A DNA stretch of 64,000 nt from Mycetohabitans rhizoxinica HKI 454 (GCF_000198775.1 NC_014722.1:347638-411637), one strand, 5' to 3'. Counted from the stretch's first letter, positions 18,890 through 31,101 are shown. A program made the numbers and translations. Notes: a model not told the origin generated them from the sequence alone.

Positions 18890-19705
18890 ATGGGCGCCAC
18901 GGTCTTTGCGGTAACGGCCCGCGTCGTCGTGCTGGCCGCCGTGGCTTCGCTCGGTGCATGCAAGACATACGACAGTCTGACGCAACGCATCGCGCGTTCG
19001 ATCACTCCATACCGGATCACGGTCGTGCAGGGCAACTTCGTATCAGCTGAGGCTGCATCGAAGCTACGCGTCGGCATGTCTCGCGATGAAGTGCGTAGCG
19101 TGCTGGGCACACCGCTGCTCACCGACCTGTTCCATACCGATCGCTGGGACTATGTGTTCTATTTCAAGCGCGGCTCGACTTCTGTTGTCCAGCAGCGCGA
19201 CCTGGTCGTGAATTTTGTCGGCGATCGCGTAGCAAGCTGGACAGGGGCCGACGATCTGCCGTCCGAGTACGAGCTGATCGCCGAAATCGATGGCGACCGC
19301 AAAGGTTTGAAGAAAGTGGCAGCCGAGGCCGCGGCGAGCGGCGTTAGCGATGTCAGCGCGTTGCCATCGTCGCATGCCGCCAATGAAGAAGCCGCGGCCG
19401 CGGCGAACCACGCGACTGCTCAGGTTACACCGCCGTCCAAGGGTGCGACGCCATCGGTGCGCGCAAACACGCCGGTAGCGAATGCGCAGCCGCCGAACAC
19501 GGGGATGCCGGCACAGCCGCAATTGCAGTATCAGCGTGCCACGCAGCCACCACTGCCGCCTGGCGTCGCGCCGCAGCACATCGCGTTGCCGCCGACCGGC
19601 GTTGCACCGTCGCCGGACCCGTCAACTGGTCTGGCGCCGGCCAATGCCGCAAACCTGCAGAACCAGCCGGTGCTGGAGCCCAGCGACGCACAAGGGACGC
19701 AATGA
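18890..19705 (+). CDS. bamE: Outer membrane protein assembly factor BamE, with long Pro/Ala-rich tail
   Basis: BamE is a lipoprotein subunit of the Bam complex that inserts beta-barrel proteins. A signal peptide ends in the lipobox LGAC (Cys about residue 24 from this start). The SmpA/OmlA domain follows: [44 protein letters not shown] and [12 protein letters not shown] chose the ATG at 18890 because CGGAG lies seven bases before it; an upstream ATG at 18851 would add 13 residues. The last 140 residues or so are Ala/Pro/Gln-rich and unlike short enterobacterial BamE; this tail is not of known function. The stop overlaps dapB. Confidence 0.9.
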   Translation: MGATVFAVTARVVVLAAVASLGACKTYDSLTQRIARSITPYRITVVQGNFVSAEAASKLRVGMSRDEVRSVLGTPLLTDLFHTDRWDYVFYFKRGSTSVVQQRDLVVNFVGDRVASWTGADDLPSEYELIAEIDGDRKGLKKVAAEAAASGVSDVSALPSSHAANEEAAAAANHATAQVTPPSKGATPSVRANTPVANAQPPNTGMPAQPQLQYQRATQPPLPPGVAPQHIALPPTGVAPSPDPSTGLAPANAANLQNQPVLEPSDAQGTQ

Positions 19706-20502
19706 TGAAGATTGCTATCGCAGGGGCATCGGGCCGCATGGGGCAAATGCTGGTCGAAACGGTGCTGAATACGCCGGAAGTCACGTTGTCGGGCGCGCTG
19801 GACCGCGCGGGCGCTGCCGCGCTAGGGCAGGACGCCGGCGCGTTTGCCGGGCGGCAGACCGGTATCGCGATCACCGACGACGTGGAGCGCGTGCTCGCGC
19901 ATGCAGACGTACTGATCGATTTCACGCGGCCGGAGGGTACGCTCGAGCACCTAAAGGCGGCGCGCCGGCACGGCACCCGCATGGTGATCGGCACGACGGG
20001 TTTTGCCGAGTCGCAAAAGGCCGAGTTGGCCGCTGCCGCGCAGACGCTTGGGATCGTGTTCGCACCGAACATGAGCGTGGGCGTGAACGTGACGTTGAAG
20101 CTGCTGCAAGTGGCCGCCGCGCATTTCGCCACCGGCTACGATATCGAGATCATCGAGGCGCATCACCGGCATAAGGTGGATGCGCCGTCCGGCACGGCAT
20201 TGCAAATGGGTGAAGTGATCGCGACGGCGTTGGGTCGTGATTTGGCATCCTGTGCCGTGTATGGGCGCCATGGCGTGACCGGCGAGCGCGACCCGTCAAC
20301 GATCGGGTTCTCGGCCATCCGCGGCGGCGACATCGTTGGCGACCACACGGTGATGTTCGCCGGCACCGGCGAGCGGATCGAGATTACGCATAAGTCGGCC
20401 AACCGGCTCGCGTATGCGCAGGGCGCCGTACGGGCCGCCCGTTTCCTGGCTGGCCGACCGGCGGGGCTGTACGATATGTGGGACGTGCTGGGCCTGCGCT
20501 AG
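19702..20502 (+). CDS. dapB: 4-hydroxy-tetrahydrodipicolinate reductase
   Basis: DapB reduces 4-hydroxy-tetrahydrodipicolinate with NAD(P)H in lysine and diaminopimelate synthesis. The 266-residue product starts [15 protein letters not shown] (dinucleotide loop), has the IGTTGF and APNMSVGVN segments, and the family signature [15 protein letters not shown]. The start overlaps the bamE stop. A degraded exbB fragment follows where intact relatives carry a TolQ/ExbB-type gene before leuS. Confidence 0.95.
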   Translation: MMKIAIAGASGRMGQMLVETVLNTPEVTLSGALDRAGAAALGQDAGAFAGRQTGIAITDDVERVLAHADVLIDFTRPEGTLEHLKAARRHGTRMVIGTTGFAESQKAELAAAAQTLGIVFAPNMSVGVNVTLKLLQVAAAHFATGYDIEIIEAHHRHKVDAPSGTALQMGEVIATALGRDLASCAVYGRHGVTGERDPSTIGFSAIRGGDIVGDHTVMFAGTGERIEITHKSANRLAYAQGAVRAARFLAGRPAGLYDMWDVLGLR

Positions 20503-20567
20503 CCGTCGTGCGCACGCGAGCGGCGCATCGACCGCAGCGCCGGTGCGTGCCGTGCAATGGGTGGCGC

Positions 20568-20803
20568 GTGCCACTGGACAATGTCGCCGGTCCGGGTCCG
20601 GTCGGCGAGGCGCTGATTATGACCGCGTTCGGCCTGGTGGTCGCGATTCCGGCAGCCATCGCGTAAACGTGCTCGGCCGCGTCATCCGGCTGCTTATAGA
20701 AGATCTGGACGGGTTCGCGCACGATCTGCATGCCTACGTCAGTGCACCGGCCGACGCCGACCGGCGCGCGCCGGCGCAGGCTCATGGCGGCGACGCGCAC
20801 TGA
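20568..20803 (+). pseudogene. exbB: ExbB/TolQ/MotA proton-channel protein, C-terminal remnant
   Basis: The reading VPLDNVAGPGPVGEALIM followed by TAFGLVVAIPAAIA matches the highly conserved end of ExbB-type channels that energise TonB. It stops at a TAA. One base is missing there, since adding one base gives AYNVLGRVIRLLIEDLDGF and then AHDLHAYV in the next frame, the usual ExbB ending, to TGA at 20801. A GP duplication is also present before VGEALIM. Everything N-terminal to this is absent. In Burkholderia relatives an ExbB-type gene lies between dapB and leuS, so this is a decayed native gene. Confidence 0.75.
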
Positions 20804-23530
<2,727 letters not shown>

Positions 23531-23538
23531 GGGCCTAC

Positions 23539-24102
23539 ATGACTGACTCGAAACTGTCGCGCCGATCCTGCATCGCGCTTGTCGCGGTGGCGTTGCTGCT
23601 GTCCGGATGTGGCTTCCAGCTGCGCGGCGACTATGGCTTCCCGTTCAAGCGGCTCGCACTGGTCGGCCCGGGTCCGGAGCTGGGCGCACGGATCCAGCGA
23701 ATGGTTGAGGGCGGCAGCCAGACGCGGATCGTCAAGCGCACCGACGGCGCGGACGCGATCCTGTCGATTTCCGAGGGGCGCGGCACTGGAGCGCTGACGC
23801 TCAATGCTGCCGGACAGGTCAACGAGTACGAACTCGACTACACGATGTCGTACCAACTGGTCGGCGCGGACGGCACAGTGCTGTTGCCCCCCAGCGTGAT
23901 CCGCATCAACCGGGCGATGACCTATTCCGACCAGTACGCGCTGGCTAAGTCGCAGGAGTTCGAGTTACTGTATCGCGACATGCAGAACGACGCGGTTGAC
24001 CAGCTATTGCGGCGCATGAGCGCAGTGCGCGAGTTGCACCCGACTCACGGCGGGGTTCGCGCGGTGGCGCCGCGCGCGCCGCTGCCCACGCCGCCGCTGT
24101 AA
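23539..24102 (+). CDS. lptE: LPS-assembly lipoprotein LptE
   Basis: LptE plugs the LptD barrel and helps insert lipopolysaccharide in the outer leaflet. The product (187 residues) has a short signal peptide with lipobox LSGC (SRRSCIALVAVALLLSGCGF) and the LptE start FQLRGDYGFPFKRLAL. The rest is beta-rich with AMTYSDQYALAKSQEFELLY and a C-terminal Pro/Arg tail. Its start lies eight bases after the leuS stop. The ATG at 23539 is preferred over a TTG four codons upstream. Confidence 0.92.
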   Translation: MTDSKLSRRSCIALVAVALLLSGCGFQLRGDYGFPFKRLALVGPGPELGARIQRMVEGGSQTRIVKRTDGADAILSISEGRGTGALTLNAAGQVNEYELDYTMSYQLVGADGTVLLPPSVIRINRAMTYSDQYALAKSQEFELLYRDMQNDAVDQLLRRMSAVRELHPTHGGVRAVAPRAPLPTPPL

Positions 24103-24115
24103 CGGACACGACAAG

Positions 24116-25273
24116 ATGCAACTGCGCGCAGACGCCCTGGAGTCACACCTGGCCAAGACGTTGGGTCGCTTGTACGTCGTGTACGGCGACGAGCCGCTGC
24201 TCGCGCAGGAAGCCTTGGCGCGCATCCGCGCCGCGGCGCGTGCGGCCGGTTTCACCGAGCGCAACGTATTCTCTGTCGAGCGCGGTTTTGATTGGAGCCT
24301 GCTGCTTGGCGCCACGCAATCGATGTCGTTGTTCGGCGAGCGGCAGCTGATCGAATTGCGCATTCCGACCGGCAAGCCGGGCAAGGATGGCGGCGACGCA
24401 TTGAAGGCGCTGGCGGCGTCGGACAATCCCGACTTGCTGACGTTGATCGCATTGCCGCGGCTGGACGCGGCGACGCAAAAGACTGCATGGTTCACCGCAT
24501 TGGTCCAGGCCGGTGTGGCGATACGCATCGACACGATTGAGCGTGCGCAGCTGCCGAACTGGATTGCGCAACGGCTCGCGGCGCAGCAGCAACGCCTCGT
24601 CGCCGGCGACGCAGGGCGGCGCGCGCTGCAGTTCATCGCCGAGCGGGTCGAGGGCAACCTGCTCGCCGCGCATCAGGAAATCCAAAAGCTCGGCCTACTG
24701 TATCCTGCCGGCGAATTGACGCTCGAGCAGGTGCAGGACGCGGTACTCAACGTCGCCCGCTACGACGTGTTCAAGCTCAACGAGGCCATGCTCGCCGGCG
24801 ATGTTGCGCGCTTGGCGCGGATGCTCGATGGATTGCGCGGCGAAGGCGAGGCGACGGTGCTGGTGCTGTGGGCCGTCGTAGAGGAAATCCGTGCGCTGGC
24901 GCGAATCAAGCGGGGGCTGACTGCCGGCAAGCCGTTGGCGAGCCTGATGCGCGAGAATCGCGTGTGGGGGCCGCGTGAACGGCTGATGGGCCCCGCATTG
25001 CAGCGCGTTGATGAACGTTCGCTCGAACGGGCGCTGGCGCTCGCAGCGCGGCTGGATCGGCAGGTCAAGGGACTCTGCGGTGGGGTGCCGGCGCGTGTGG
25101 GCGTCGCGCCCGCTCGCGCATCGCTGCCGCCGGCCGATCCGTGGGATGGCTTGTTCGATCTCGCGATGACGATTGCGCGGCCCGGCGGCAGCGATGGCGG
25201 GTGCCGGACGGAGGGCGGTGCGCCGCGCGGTGCCACCGCTACTGCCACCGCCATGCGGGCGATACGACCGTAG
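24116..25273 (+). CDS. holA: DNA polymerase III delta subunit
   Basis: HolA is the clamp-loader subunit that opens the beta sliding clamp. The 385-residue product begins with LYVVYGDEPLLAQEALARIR, the degenerate AAA+ start of delta. It continues with LIELRIPTGKPGKDGG, the conserved ALQFIAERVEGNLLAAHQEI motif and LNVARYDVFKLNEAML. The family usually ends near PWDGLFDLAMTIARP; here about 30 more low-complexity Gly/Ala/Thr residues follow, with no obvious role. The start lies 13 bp past lptE. Confidence 0.92.
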   Translation: MQLRADALESHLAKTLGRLYVVYGDEPLLAQEALARIRAAARAAGFTERNVFSVERGFDWSLLLGATQSMSLFGERQLIELRIPTGKPGKDGGDALKALAASDNPDLLTLIALPRLDAATQKTAWFTALVQAGVAIRIDTIERAQLPNWIAQRLAAQQQRLVAGDAGRRALQFIAERVEGNLLAAHQEIQKLGLLYPAGELTLEQVQDAVLNVARYDVFKLNEAMLAGDVARLARMLDGLRGEGEATVLVLWAVVEEIRALARIKRGLTAGKPLASLMRENRVWGPRERLMGPALQRVDERSLERALALAARLDRQVKGLCGGVPARVGVAPARASLPPADPWDGLFDLAMTIARPGGSDGGCRTEGGAPRGATATATAMRAIRP

Positions 25274-25393
25274 CCATTACAATGGAAGCCGTCGTGTCGT
25301 CGTGTCGTGCAGCGGGTCACGCGCGACGGCTTCGATCTATGCGGACTAGGCGTGCACGAACCAACCGCATTCACGCATTACGGGAATACGAAG

Positions 25394-26665
25394 ATGGACA
25401 TTGACCGCTACATGACCGATCTGGGTCGCCGCGCGCGCGCGGCGTCAAGGGCGATCGCCCGGGCGCCGGGGGCCGCGAAGAACGCGGCGCTCGAACAGAT
25501 CGCGCTGGCGATCCAGGGGCAGACCGACGCGCTCCAGCGCGCGAACGCGCGCGATGTCGAGCGGGCACGGGCCAACGGGCACGATGCGGCCTTCATCGAC
25601 CGGCTAACGCTGTCGGACAAGGCGCTGACGACGATGGTCGAGGGGCTGCGGCAGGTTGCGGCGCTGCCTGACCCGATTGGCGAGATCACCGGCATGAGGA
25701 CGCGGCCGACCGGCATTCAGGTGGGCCAGATGCGGGTGCCGCTCGGTGTGATTGGCATCATTTACGAGTCACGGCCGAATGTCACGATCGATGCTGCCGC
25801 GCTGTGCCTGAAATCGGGCAACGCGACGATCCTGCGCGGCGGCTCGGAGGCGATCGAATCCAATACCACGCTCGCCGCGCTAATCGCTGAGGCGCTGCGC
25901 ACGAGCGGCCTGCCTGAGGATGGGGTGCAAGTAGTCAGTACGCCGGATCGGGCGGCGGTCGGCAAGCTGATCACCATGACCGACTACGTCGATGTGATCG
26001 TGCCGCGCGGGGGCAAGCGCTTGATTCAACGGTTAGTCGATGAGGCGCGGGTGCCGATGATCAAGCACCTGGACGGCGTGTGCCATGTCTACGTGGATGA
26101 CGGCGCCGATGTTGGCAAGGCGCTGGCGATATGCGATAACGCGAAGACGCATCGGTACGGCACCTGCAACACGATGGAGACACTGCTTGTCGCACGGGGC
26201 ATCGCGCCGACCGTGTTGCCGTTGCTGGGCAAGCTGTACCGGGACAAGGCTGTCGAACTGCGCGTGGACCCGGCTGCGCGCGCGATCCTTGCCGATGCCG
26301 GTGTCGCGCCGCTCGTAGACGCGACTGAGGCCGATTGGCGCACTGAATACCTGGCGCCGGTGCTCGCGATCAGGGTGGTGGACAGCGTCGACGCGGCGAT
26401 CGAGCACATCAATACGTATGGCTCCGCGCATACCGATGCGATCGTGACTGAGCACTACGAGCGCGCGATGCAGTTCCTGCGCGAGGTCGATTCGGCCAGC
26501 GTGATGGTCAATGCGTCGACGCGCTTCGCGGACGGCTTCGAATACGGGCTAGGTGCTGAAATCGGCATCTCGAACGACAAGCTGCATGCGCGTGGGCCGG
26601 TCGGCCTCGAGGGGCTGACATCATTGAAATACGTCGTGCTGGGCCACGGCGAAGTGCGACAGTAA
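25394..26665 (+). CDS. proA: Gamma-glutamyl phosphate reductase
   Basis: ProA reduces gamma-glutamyl phosphate to glutamate semialdehyde in proline synthesis. The ATG at 25394 ([15 protein letters not shown]) gives 423 residues, normal for the family. The signatures are [36 protein letters not shown] and the active-site cysteine region [12 protein letters not shown], then [20 protein letters not shown]. In-frame sequence upstream to 25307 has no similarity. A partner proline gene, proC, is at 55.4 kb. hemJ-like follows 12 bp later. Confidence 0.96.
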   Translation: MDIDRYMTDLGRRARAASRAIARAPGAAKNAALEQIALAIQGQTDALQRANARDVERARANGHDAAFIDRLTLSDKALTTMVEGLRQVAALPDPIGEITGMRTRPTGIQVGQMRVPLGVIGIIYESRPNVTIDAAALCLKSGNATILRGGSEAIESNTTLAALIAEALRTSGLPEDGVQVVSTPDRAAVGKLITMTDYVDVIVPRGGKRLIQRLVDEARVPMIKHLDGVCHVYVDDGADVGKALAICDNAKTHRYGTCNTMETLLVARGIAPTVLPLLGKLYRDKAVELRVDPAARAILADAGVAPLVDATEADWRTEYLAPVLAIRVVDSVDAAIEHINTYGSAHTDAIVTEHYERAMQFLREVDSASVMVNASTRFADGFEYGLGAEIGISNDKLHARGPVGLEGLTSLKYVVLGHGEVRQ

Positions 26666-26677
26666 AGGGACTCGAGT

Positions 26678-27094
26678 ATGTTGTGGATCAAGACTTTTCA
26701 TATTGTGTTAATCGCCTCCTGGTTCGCGGGACTGTTCTATCTGCCCCGCATCTTCGTGAACCTGGCGATGGAGACCGAGCCCGCCGTGTCGCGACGCCTG
26801 CTGGTGATGGCGCGCAAGCTGTATCGCTTCATGAGCTTGATCGCCGTGCCGGCGCTCGCGTGCGGCCTCTGGCTATGGCTGATGGTGGGCATCGGGCGTG
26901 GGCAGGGGTGGATGCACGCGAAACTGGCGATCGTCATGCTGCTGATCGTCTATCACGCGATGTGTGGCAGGTTGCTCGCCACATTCGAGCGGGAGGCGAA
27001 CCGCCGCTCCGATCGGTGGTATCGGATGTTCAACGAATTGCCGGTGCTCGGCTTGCTCGGCGCCGTCGCGCTGGTAGTCTTCAAGCCCTTTTGA
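26678..27094 (+). CDS. hemJ: HemJ/CopD-family membrane protein, probable protoporphyrinogen oxidase
   Basis: The 138-residue protein has four hydrophobic spans and the HemJ signature: a histidine in span 1 (LWIKTFHIVLIASWFAGLFY), YLPRIFVN, and LYRFMSLIAVPAL, then HAKLAIVMLLIVYH. HemJ proteins oxidise protoporphyrinogen IX in heme synthesis in many bacteria without HemG or HemY. Function is assigned by family, not by context. It sits 12 bp after proA, so co-transcription is likely. It converges on hexR. Confidence 0.82.
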   Translation: MLWIKTFHIVLIASWFAGLFYLPRIFVNLAMETEPAVSRRLLVMARKLYRFMSLIAVPALACGLWLWLMVGIGRGQGWMHAKLAIVMLLIVYHAMCGRLLATFEREANRRSDRWYRMFNELPVLGLLGAVALVVFKPF

Positions 27095-27105
27095 GCGGTC
27101 CGCCG

Positions 27106-27948
27106 TCAGTCGCGCACGGCCACGCGGCGTTGTGCGAGGACTTTTTGGGCGTCATTTAGCCGGTCGACCAGCGCTGATCCTCTGCGTAGCGCGACACCGA
27201 CCGCGAGGATGTCGCCAATCACCAAGTGCGACATGCGTGAGGTCATCGGCGAGAATACGTCGGTTTCCTCGGTGAGGTTGGCGAGCAGACTAATTGTGGC
27301 GAGCCGCGCCAGCGGTGAGTTGCCGTGTGTGATCGCAATGACCTTGGCGTCACGTTGCAACGCTGAGTGGACGGCACCGATGATATCCCGCGTGCGGCCA
27401 GTGTTCGACACGGCCACCACCACGTCGCGCGGGCCGAGCAGCGCCGCCGACATGGCATAGGTATGGGGGTCGGTGTATGCGACGCTGGGCATGCCAAGCC
27501 GGAAGAACTTGTGCTGGATATCCTGCGCGGCGATGCCGGAGCCGCCGGCGCCATAGAATTCGACGCGGGCCGCGTCGGCGAGCAACTCAATCGCCGTCTC
27601 GACACTGTGCGCTGACAGGCTGTTGCGCACTTCGAGCAGTGCGCCAATGGTACGGTCAAACACCTTCGAGACGATACCCGGTGCTGGCTCATCCAGCCGC
27701 ACGTCCCGATAGACGGTGGGCAGCCTTTGTGCCACGCCTTGCGCAAGTCTGATTTTGAACTCTCGAAATCCGCTGCAGCCCAGCGCGTGGCAAAAGCGCG
27801 CGATGGTGGGCTGGCTTACGCCCGCGCGGCTGGCCAGCTCGGTCATGGACAGGTCGAGCACTTCGCGTGGCGCGTCACAGACGTAGCCGGCAAGCTTGCG
27901 CTCGGACGGCCGCAATTGTGCACGCATGGCTTCGATTCTGGCGAGCAT
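27106..27948 (-). CDS. hexR: HexR-type RpiR-family transcriptional regulator
   Basis: The 280-residue protein has an N-terminal RpiR helix-turn-helix (MLARIEAMRAQLRPSERKLA; MTELASRAGVSQPTIARFC HALG region) and a C-terminal SIS sugar-phosphate-binding domain (EFYGAGGSGIAAQDIQHKF; VAVSNTGRTRDI; VIAITHGNSPLARL). HexR represses glucose catabolic genes and is released by 2-keto-3-deoxy-6-phosphogluconate. Divergent position next to edd and two HexR-like palindromes in the 350-bp gap support that role. In several Burkholderia hexR is fused to glucokinase; here there is no glk domain. The frame is open for 58 codons upstream of the chosen ATG without similarity. Confidence 0.88.
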   Translation of the reverse strand: MLARIEAMRAQLRPSERKLAGYVCDAPREVLDLSMTELASRAGVSQPTIARFCHALGCSGFREFKIRLAQGVAQRLPTVYRDVRLDEPAPGIVSKVFDRTIGALLEVRNSLSAHSVETAIELLADAARVEFYGAGGSGIAAQDIQHKFFRLGMPSVAYTDPHTYAMSAALLGPRDVVVAVSNTGRTRDIIGAVHSALQRDAKVIAITHGNSPLARLATISLLANLTEETDVFSPMTSRMSHLVIGDILAVGVALRRGSALVDRLNDAQKVLAQRRVAVRD

Positions 27949-28002
27949 CGTGAAGGTCGCAGCGACGGGCAAAATAAAACGGCTGCAGTATCGCGCAAAA
28001 CA

Positions 28003-28017
28003 GGTAGAAAATCTACG
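28003..28017. promoter_or_regulatory. Candidate HexR operator, hexR side
   Basis: GGTAGAAAATCTACG has arms GTAG and CTAC around five central bases. It matches the core of the Pseudomonas/Shewanella HexR box (TGTAR-N5-YTACA) except for the outer T and A. It lies about 55 bp upstream of hexR, a position suited to autoregulation. Confidence 0.5.
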
Positions 28018-28189
28018 TGCCGGGGTGTATCGGCATCGTCGCGCGTAACCGGGCGTGCGCGCCCATGCGATCGCGCGAGTTCGCGCAGACTTCACGCAAT
28101 TACAGCCCTTATTTCGACGCAAGCGGCGTGAGCCGGTCTAGAGTGGGCGGTTCAGGGTAGGGAAGCCCGGATCAACCTGATTGAGTCTA

Positions 28190-28204
28190 TGTAGCATTTC
28201 TACT
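28190..28204. promoter_or_regulatory. Candidate HexR operator, edd side
   Basis: TGTAGCATTTCTACT matches TGTAR-N5-YTACA at all fixed positions but the last. It is about 95 bp upstream of the edd start. Confidence 0.55.
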
Positions 28205-28298
28205 AAACTGACCGACACCGGTCGAACTGATGACCCCTCCGGCGATTCCAATTTTTTAGCGCACCTGCGCGTGCCGCCCGTTTCCAGGAGCGATTTTC

Positions 28299-30135
28299 AT
28301 GGCTTCGTTGCACCCCCGGCTGACGGCAGTGACCGATCGCATCATCGAACGCAGTAAGGCAACGCGGCGCGCCTATCTCGCCCGGATCGAGCATGCACAA
28401 GGACAGTTTCCCGCGCGCGGCGTGCTGTCTTGCGCGAATCTGGCCCACGGCTTTGCCGGGCTCGAAGGGCAGGACAAGATCGCGATTCGTGCGATGCGGC
28501 AGCCGAACATCGCCATTGTGTCGGCCTACAACGAGATGTTGTCCGCACATGCGCCGTACCGCGACTTCCCCGACATCATCAAACAAGCCGCGCGCGAAGC
28601 GGGTGGCATCGCGCAATTTGCCGGTGGCGTGCCCGCGATGTGCGACGGCATCACGCAGGGCAACGCCGGCATGGAATTGTCGCTGTTTTCCCGCGAGACG
28701 ATCGCGATGTCAACGGCGATTGCGTTGACGCACAACATGTTCGACGCGGCATTGTGCCTGGGCATTTGCGACAAGATTGTGCCGGGCCTGTTGATCGGCG
28801 CATTGCAATTTGGCCACTTACCGACGATCTTCGTGCCCGCCGGGCCGATGACCAGTGGCCTGTCCAATGATGAGAAAGCCAAGATCCGCCAGCAGTTCGC
28901 CACCGGCGCCGTGGGACGCGACGTGCTGCTCGACAGCGAGGCGCGCGCGTATCACGGCCACGGCACTTGCACGTTCTATGGCACGGCGAACTCGAACCAG
29001 CTGCTGATGGAAATCATGGGTCTGCACTTGCCCGGTGCCGCGTTCGTCCATCCGCATACGCCGCTGCGCGATGCGCTTACCGCCGAAGCGGCACGCCGTG
29101 TGCTGCAATTGACCGCACAAGGCGCGCACTACACGCCGATCGGCCGTGTAGTCGATGAAAAGGCGATTGTCAACGGCATCGTCGCGTTGCTGGCCACCGG
29201 CGGCTCTACCAACCATACGCTGCACCTGGTGGCGATCGCTCGCGCGGCCGGCATCGTGATCGACTGGAACGACTTCGATGACCTGTCGCGTGCGGTGCCG
29301 CTGCTCGCGAAGATCTATCCGAATGGCAAGGCGGACATTAACCACTATCACGCGGCGGGCGGCATGGCGTTTCTCACGCGCACGCTGCTCGAAGCAGGCT
29401 TGCTGCACGACGATGTGACGACCGTTGCCGGCCCCGGCTTGTCGGACCATTACACGCGCGAGCCCAGACTAGTCGATGGCAAGCTGGCCTGGGTCGATGG
29501 CCCGCGCGAGAGCCACGACAAGGCCGTGCTGCGTGGTGCCACGGAACCGTTCCAGCCGGATGGTGGGCTGCGACTGGTACAGGGCCGGTTGGGCCGAGGG
29601 GTGATCAAGATTTCCGCGGTCGCGCCGCAACATCGCAGGGTCACGGCGCCGGCAATCGTCTTCGATTCGCAGGAAGGCGTACAGGCTGCCTTCGATCGCG
29701 GTGAGCTGGAGCGCGATTGCGTTGCTGTGGTGCGATTTCAGGGGGCAAGAGCCAATGGCATGCCCGAGCTGCACCCGGCTCACGCCGCTGCTAGGTGTTT
29801 TGCAGGATAAGGGATTTCGTGTGGCGCTGGTGACCGATGGCCGGATGTCGGGTGCCTCGGGCAAGGTGCCGGCGGTGATCCACCTGTCGCCTGAGGCGCT
29901 GCTGGACGGCCTGCTCGGCAAGGTGCGCAGCGGCGACGTCATCACGCTCGATGCAGAAGCCGGGCGACTGGACGTGGACGTGGATGAGGCTGAATGGGCG
30001 TGCCGCGCGAACGAAAAGCCCGTGCATCGCCACGAGCACGAATTGGGCTTTGGTCGCGAGTTGTTCGGCGTTTTCCGTGCCGCTGCGCTGCCGGCCGAGC
30101 AAGGGGCGTCGGTGTTCGGCGCGATGACCGAATGA
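28299..30135 (+). pseudogene. edd: 6-phosphogluconate dehydratase with a one-base frameshift
   Basis: Edd makes 2-keto-3-deoxy-6-phosphogluconate from 6-phosphogluconate in the Entner-Doudoroff pathway and binds a 4Fe-4S cluster. The first 490 codons are intact: [48 protein letters not shown] and [16 protein letters not shown], with the cysteine-bearing ILVAL-type cluster segments. At 29774-29776 a CCC replaces an expected CC in GMPELH-(R)-LTPLL; the frame then runs to a stop at 29808-29810. The true continuation, [20 protein letters not shown] to FGAMTE, is in the next frame and ends at 30135. Deleting one C gives a normal 611-residue protein. No other lesion is seen. The start has CAGGAG before it. 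Confidence 0.88.
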
Positions 30136-30172
30136 GGGCGTCGTTCTATTCTGAACTACAGGAGAGCTGCAG

Positions 30173-30808
30173 ATGAAACCCGTGAGCGAAATCGTGCGGA
30201 TCGGCCCGGTCATTCCGGTGCTGACATTTGAGTCGGTGGAGCAGGGCGAGCACGTCGCGCGCGCGCTGTACGAGGGCGGGGTGACGGTGCTCGAGATCAC
30301 ACTGCGGACCGCGGCCGGACTGCAGGCGATCGGGCGCGCATCGCAGCTTGCCCCGGATATTGTTGTCGGCGTTGGCACGCTGACTACCGCCACCCAGGTC
30401 GAGCAGGCCAAGCGCGCCGGCGCGACATTCGGCGTGTCGCCGGGGCTCACACGCGAGATCCATCGGGCGGCGCAGGACGTCGGCTTGCCGTTGCTGCCCG
30501 GCGTGATGACGCCGTCCGACATCTTGCTCGCGCTCGAGCTTGGCTACGACATTGTGAAGTTTTTCCCGGCGCAGCAGGCCGGCGGCTTGGACATGCTGCA
30601 AGCGTTTAGCGGTCCGTTCCCGGCGTTGCGATTCTGTCCGACCGGCGGTATCACGCAAGAGTTGGCGACAAGCTTTCTCGCGCTGCCCAACGTGGTCTGC
30701 GTCGGCGGCTCATGGCTCACGCCCCGGGCGGTGCTGGCCGCGCAAAACTGGGCCGAGGTGACACGTCTGGCGCGCGCGGCGAGCCAATTGGCGCGGCCCA
30801 ATACCTAA
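30173..30808 (+). CDS. eda: 2-dehydro-3-deoxy-phosphogluconate (KDPG) aldolase
   Basis: Eda splits KDPG into pyruvate and glyceraldehyde-3-phosphate. The 211-residue protein has the class I aldolase motifs: VIPVLTFESVEQGEHVARAL, the TLRTAAGL strand, GVGTLTTATQVEQAKRAG, and the Schiff-base lysine in GYDIVKFFPAQQAGG, followed by FCPTGGITQE. The ATG has CAGGAGAG before it. It lies 37 bp after edd. Its stop is within a few bases of the CCAAG repeat array. Confidence 0.96.
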   Translation: MKPVSEIVRIGPVIPVLTFESVEQGEHVARALYEGGVTVLEITLRTAAGLQAIGRASQLAPDIVVGVGTLTTATQVEQAKRAGATFGVSPGLTREIHRAAQDVGLPLLPGVMTPSDILLALELGYDIVKFFPAQQAGGLDMLQAFSGPFPALRFCPTGGITQELATSFLALPNVVCVGGSWLTPRAVLAAQNWAEVTRLARAASQLARPNT

Positions 30809-30815
30809 GCCTGAG

Positions 30816-30955
30816 CCAAGCCAAGCCAAGCCAAGCCAAGCCAAGCCAAGCCAAGCCAAGCCAAGCCAAGCCAAGCCAAGCCAAGCCAAGCCAAGCCAAG
30901 CCAAGCCAAGCCAAGCTAAGCTAAGCTAAGCTAAGCTAAGCTAAGCTAAGCTAAG
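30816..30955. repeat. Compound pentanucleotide tandem array, (CCAAG)20(CTAAG)8
   Basis: Twenty exact copies of CCAAG (30816-30915) run directly into eight exact copies of CTAAG (30916-30955), 140 bp with no interruptions. The array sits between eda and gntT, just past the eda stop, which itself lies in a CTAAG pentamer (30805-30809). Such arrays change copy number by slipped-strand mispairing. Here it would alter the length of the leader or spacer before gntT rather than a reading frame. Confidence 0.97.
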
Positions 30956-31101
30956 CCCTGGGCCCGTCCGCTTCGGCGGCCGCCGTGCCGTCGCCGTGGG
31001 CGGCGGTGCCGCGCCGTGCCGGGTACCGCCCGACCGGGTAGCGGCGCCGTCTCGGTTGGCGCGCCGGCGTACAAAGCAATAAAGCCATCGGAGGAGTCGA
31101 C

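Larger units (their letters stand above)
27949..28298. promoter_or_regulatory. Divergent hexR-edd regulatory region
   Basis: This 350-bp gap contains no gene. It is less G+C-rich than the surroundings in places and carries two palindromes that fit a HexR half-site pattern (28003-28017 and 28190-28204), one near each start. Confidence 0.6.

Noticed and set aside
30710..30924. Open frames through the CCAAG array on both strands (QAKPS and GLAWL repeats)
   Set aside because: A 5-bp unit repeats every 15 bp in any frame, so these frames are artefacts of the repeat. No start with a ribosome site and no conserved product.
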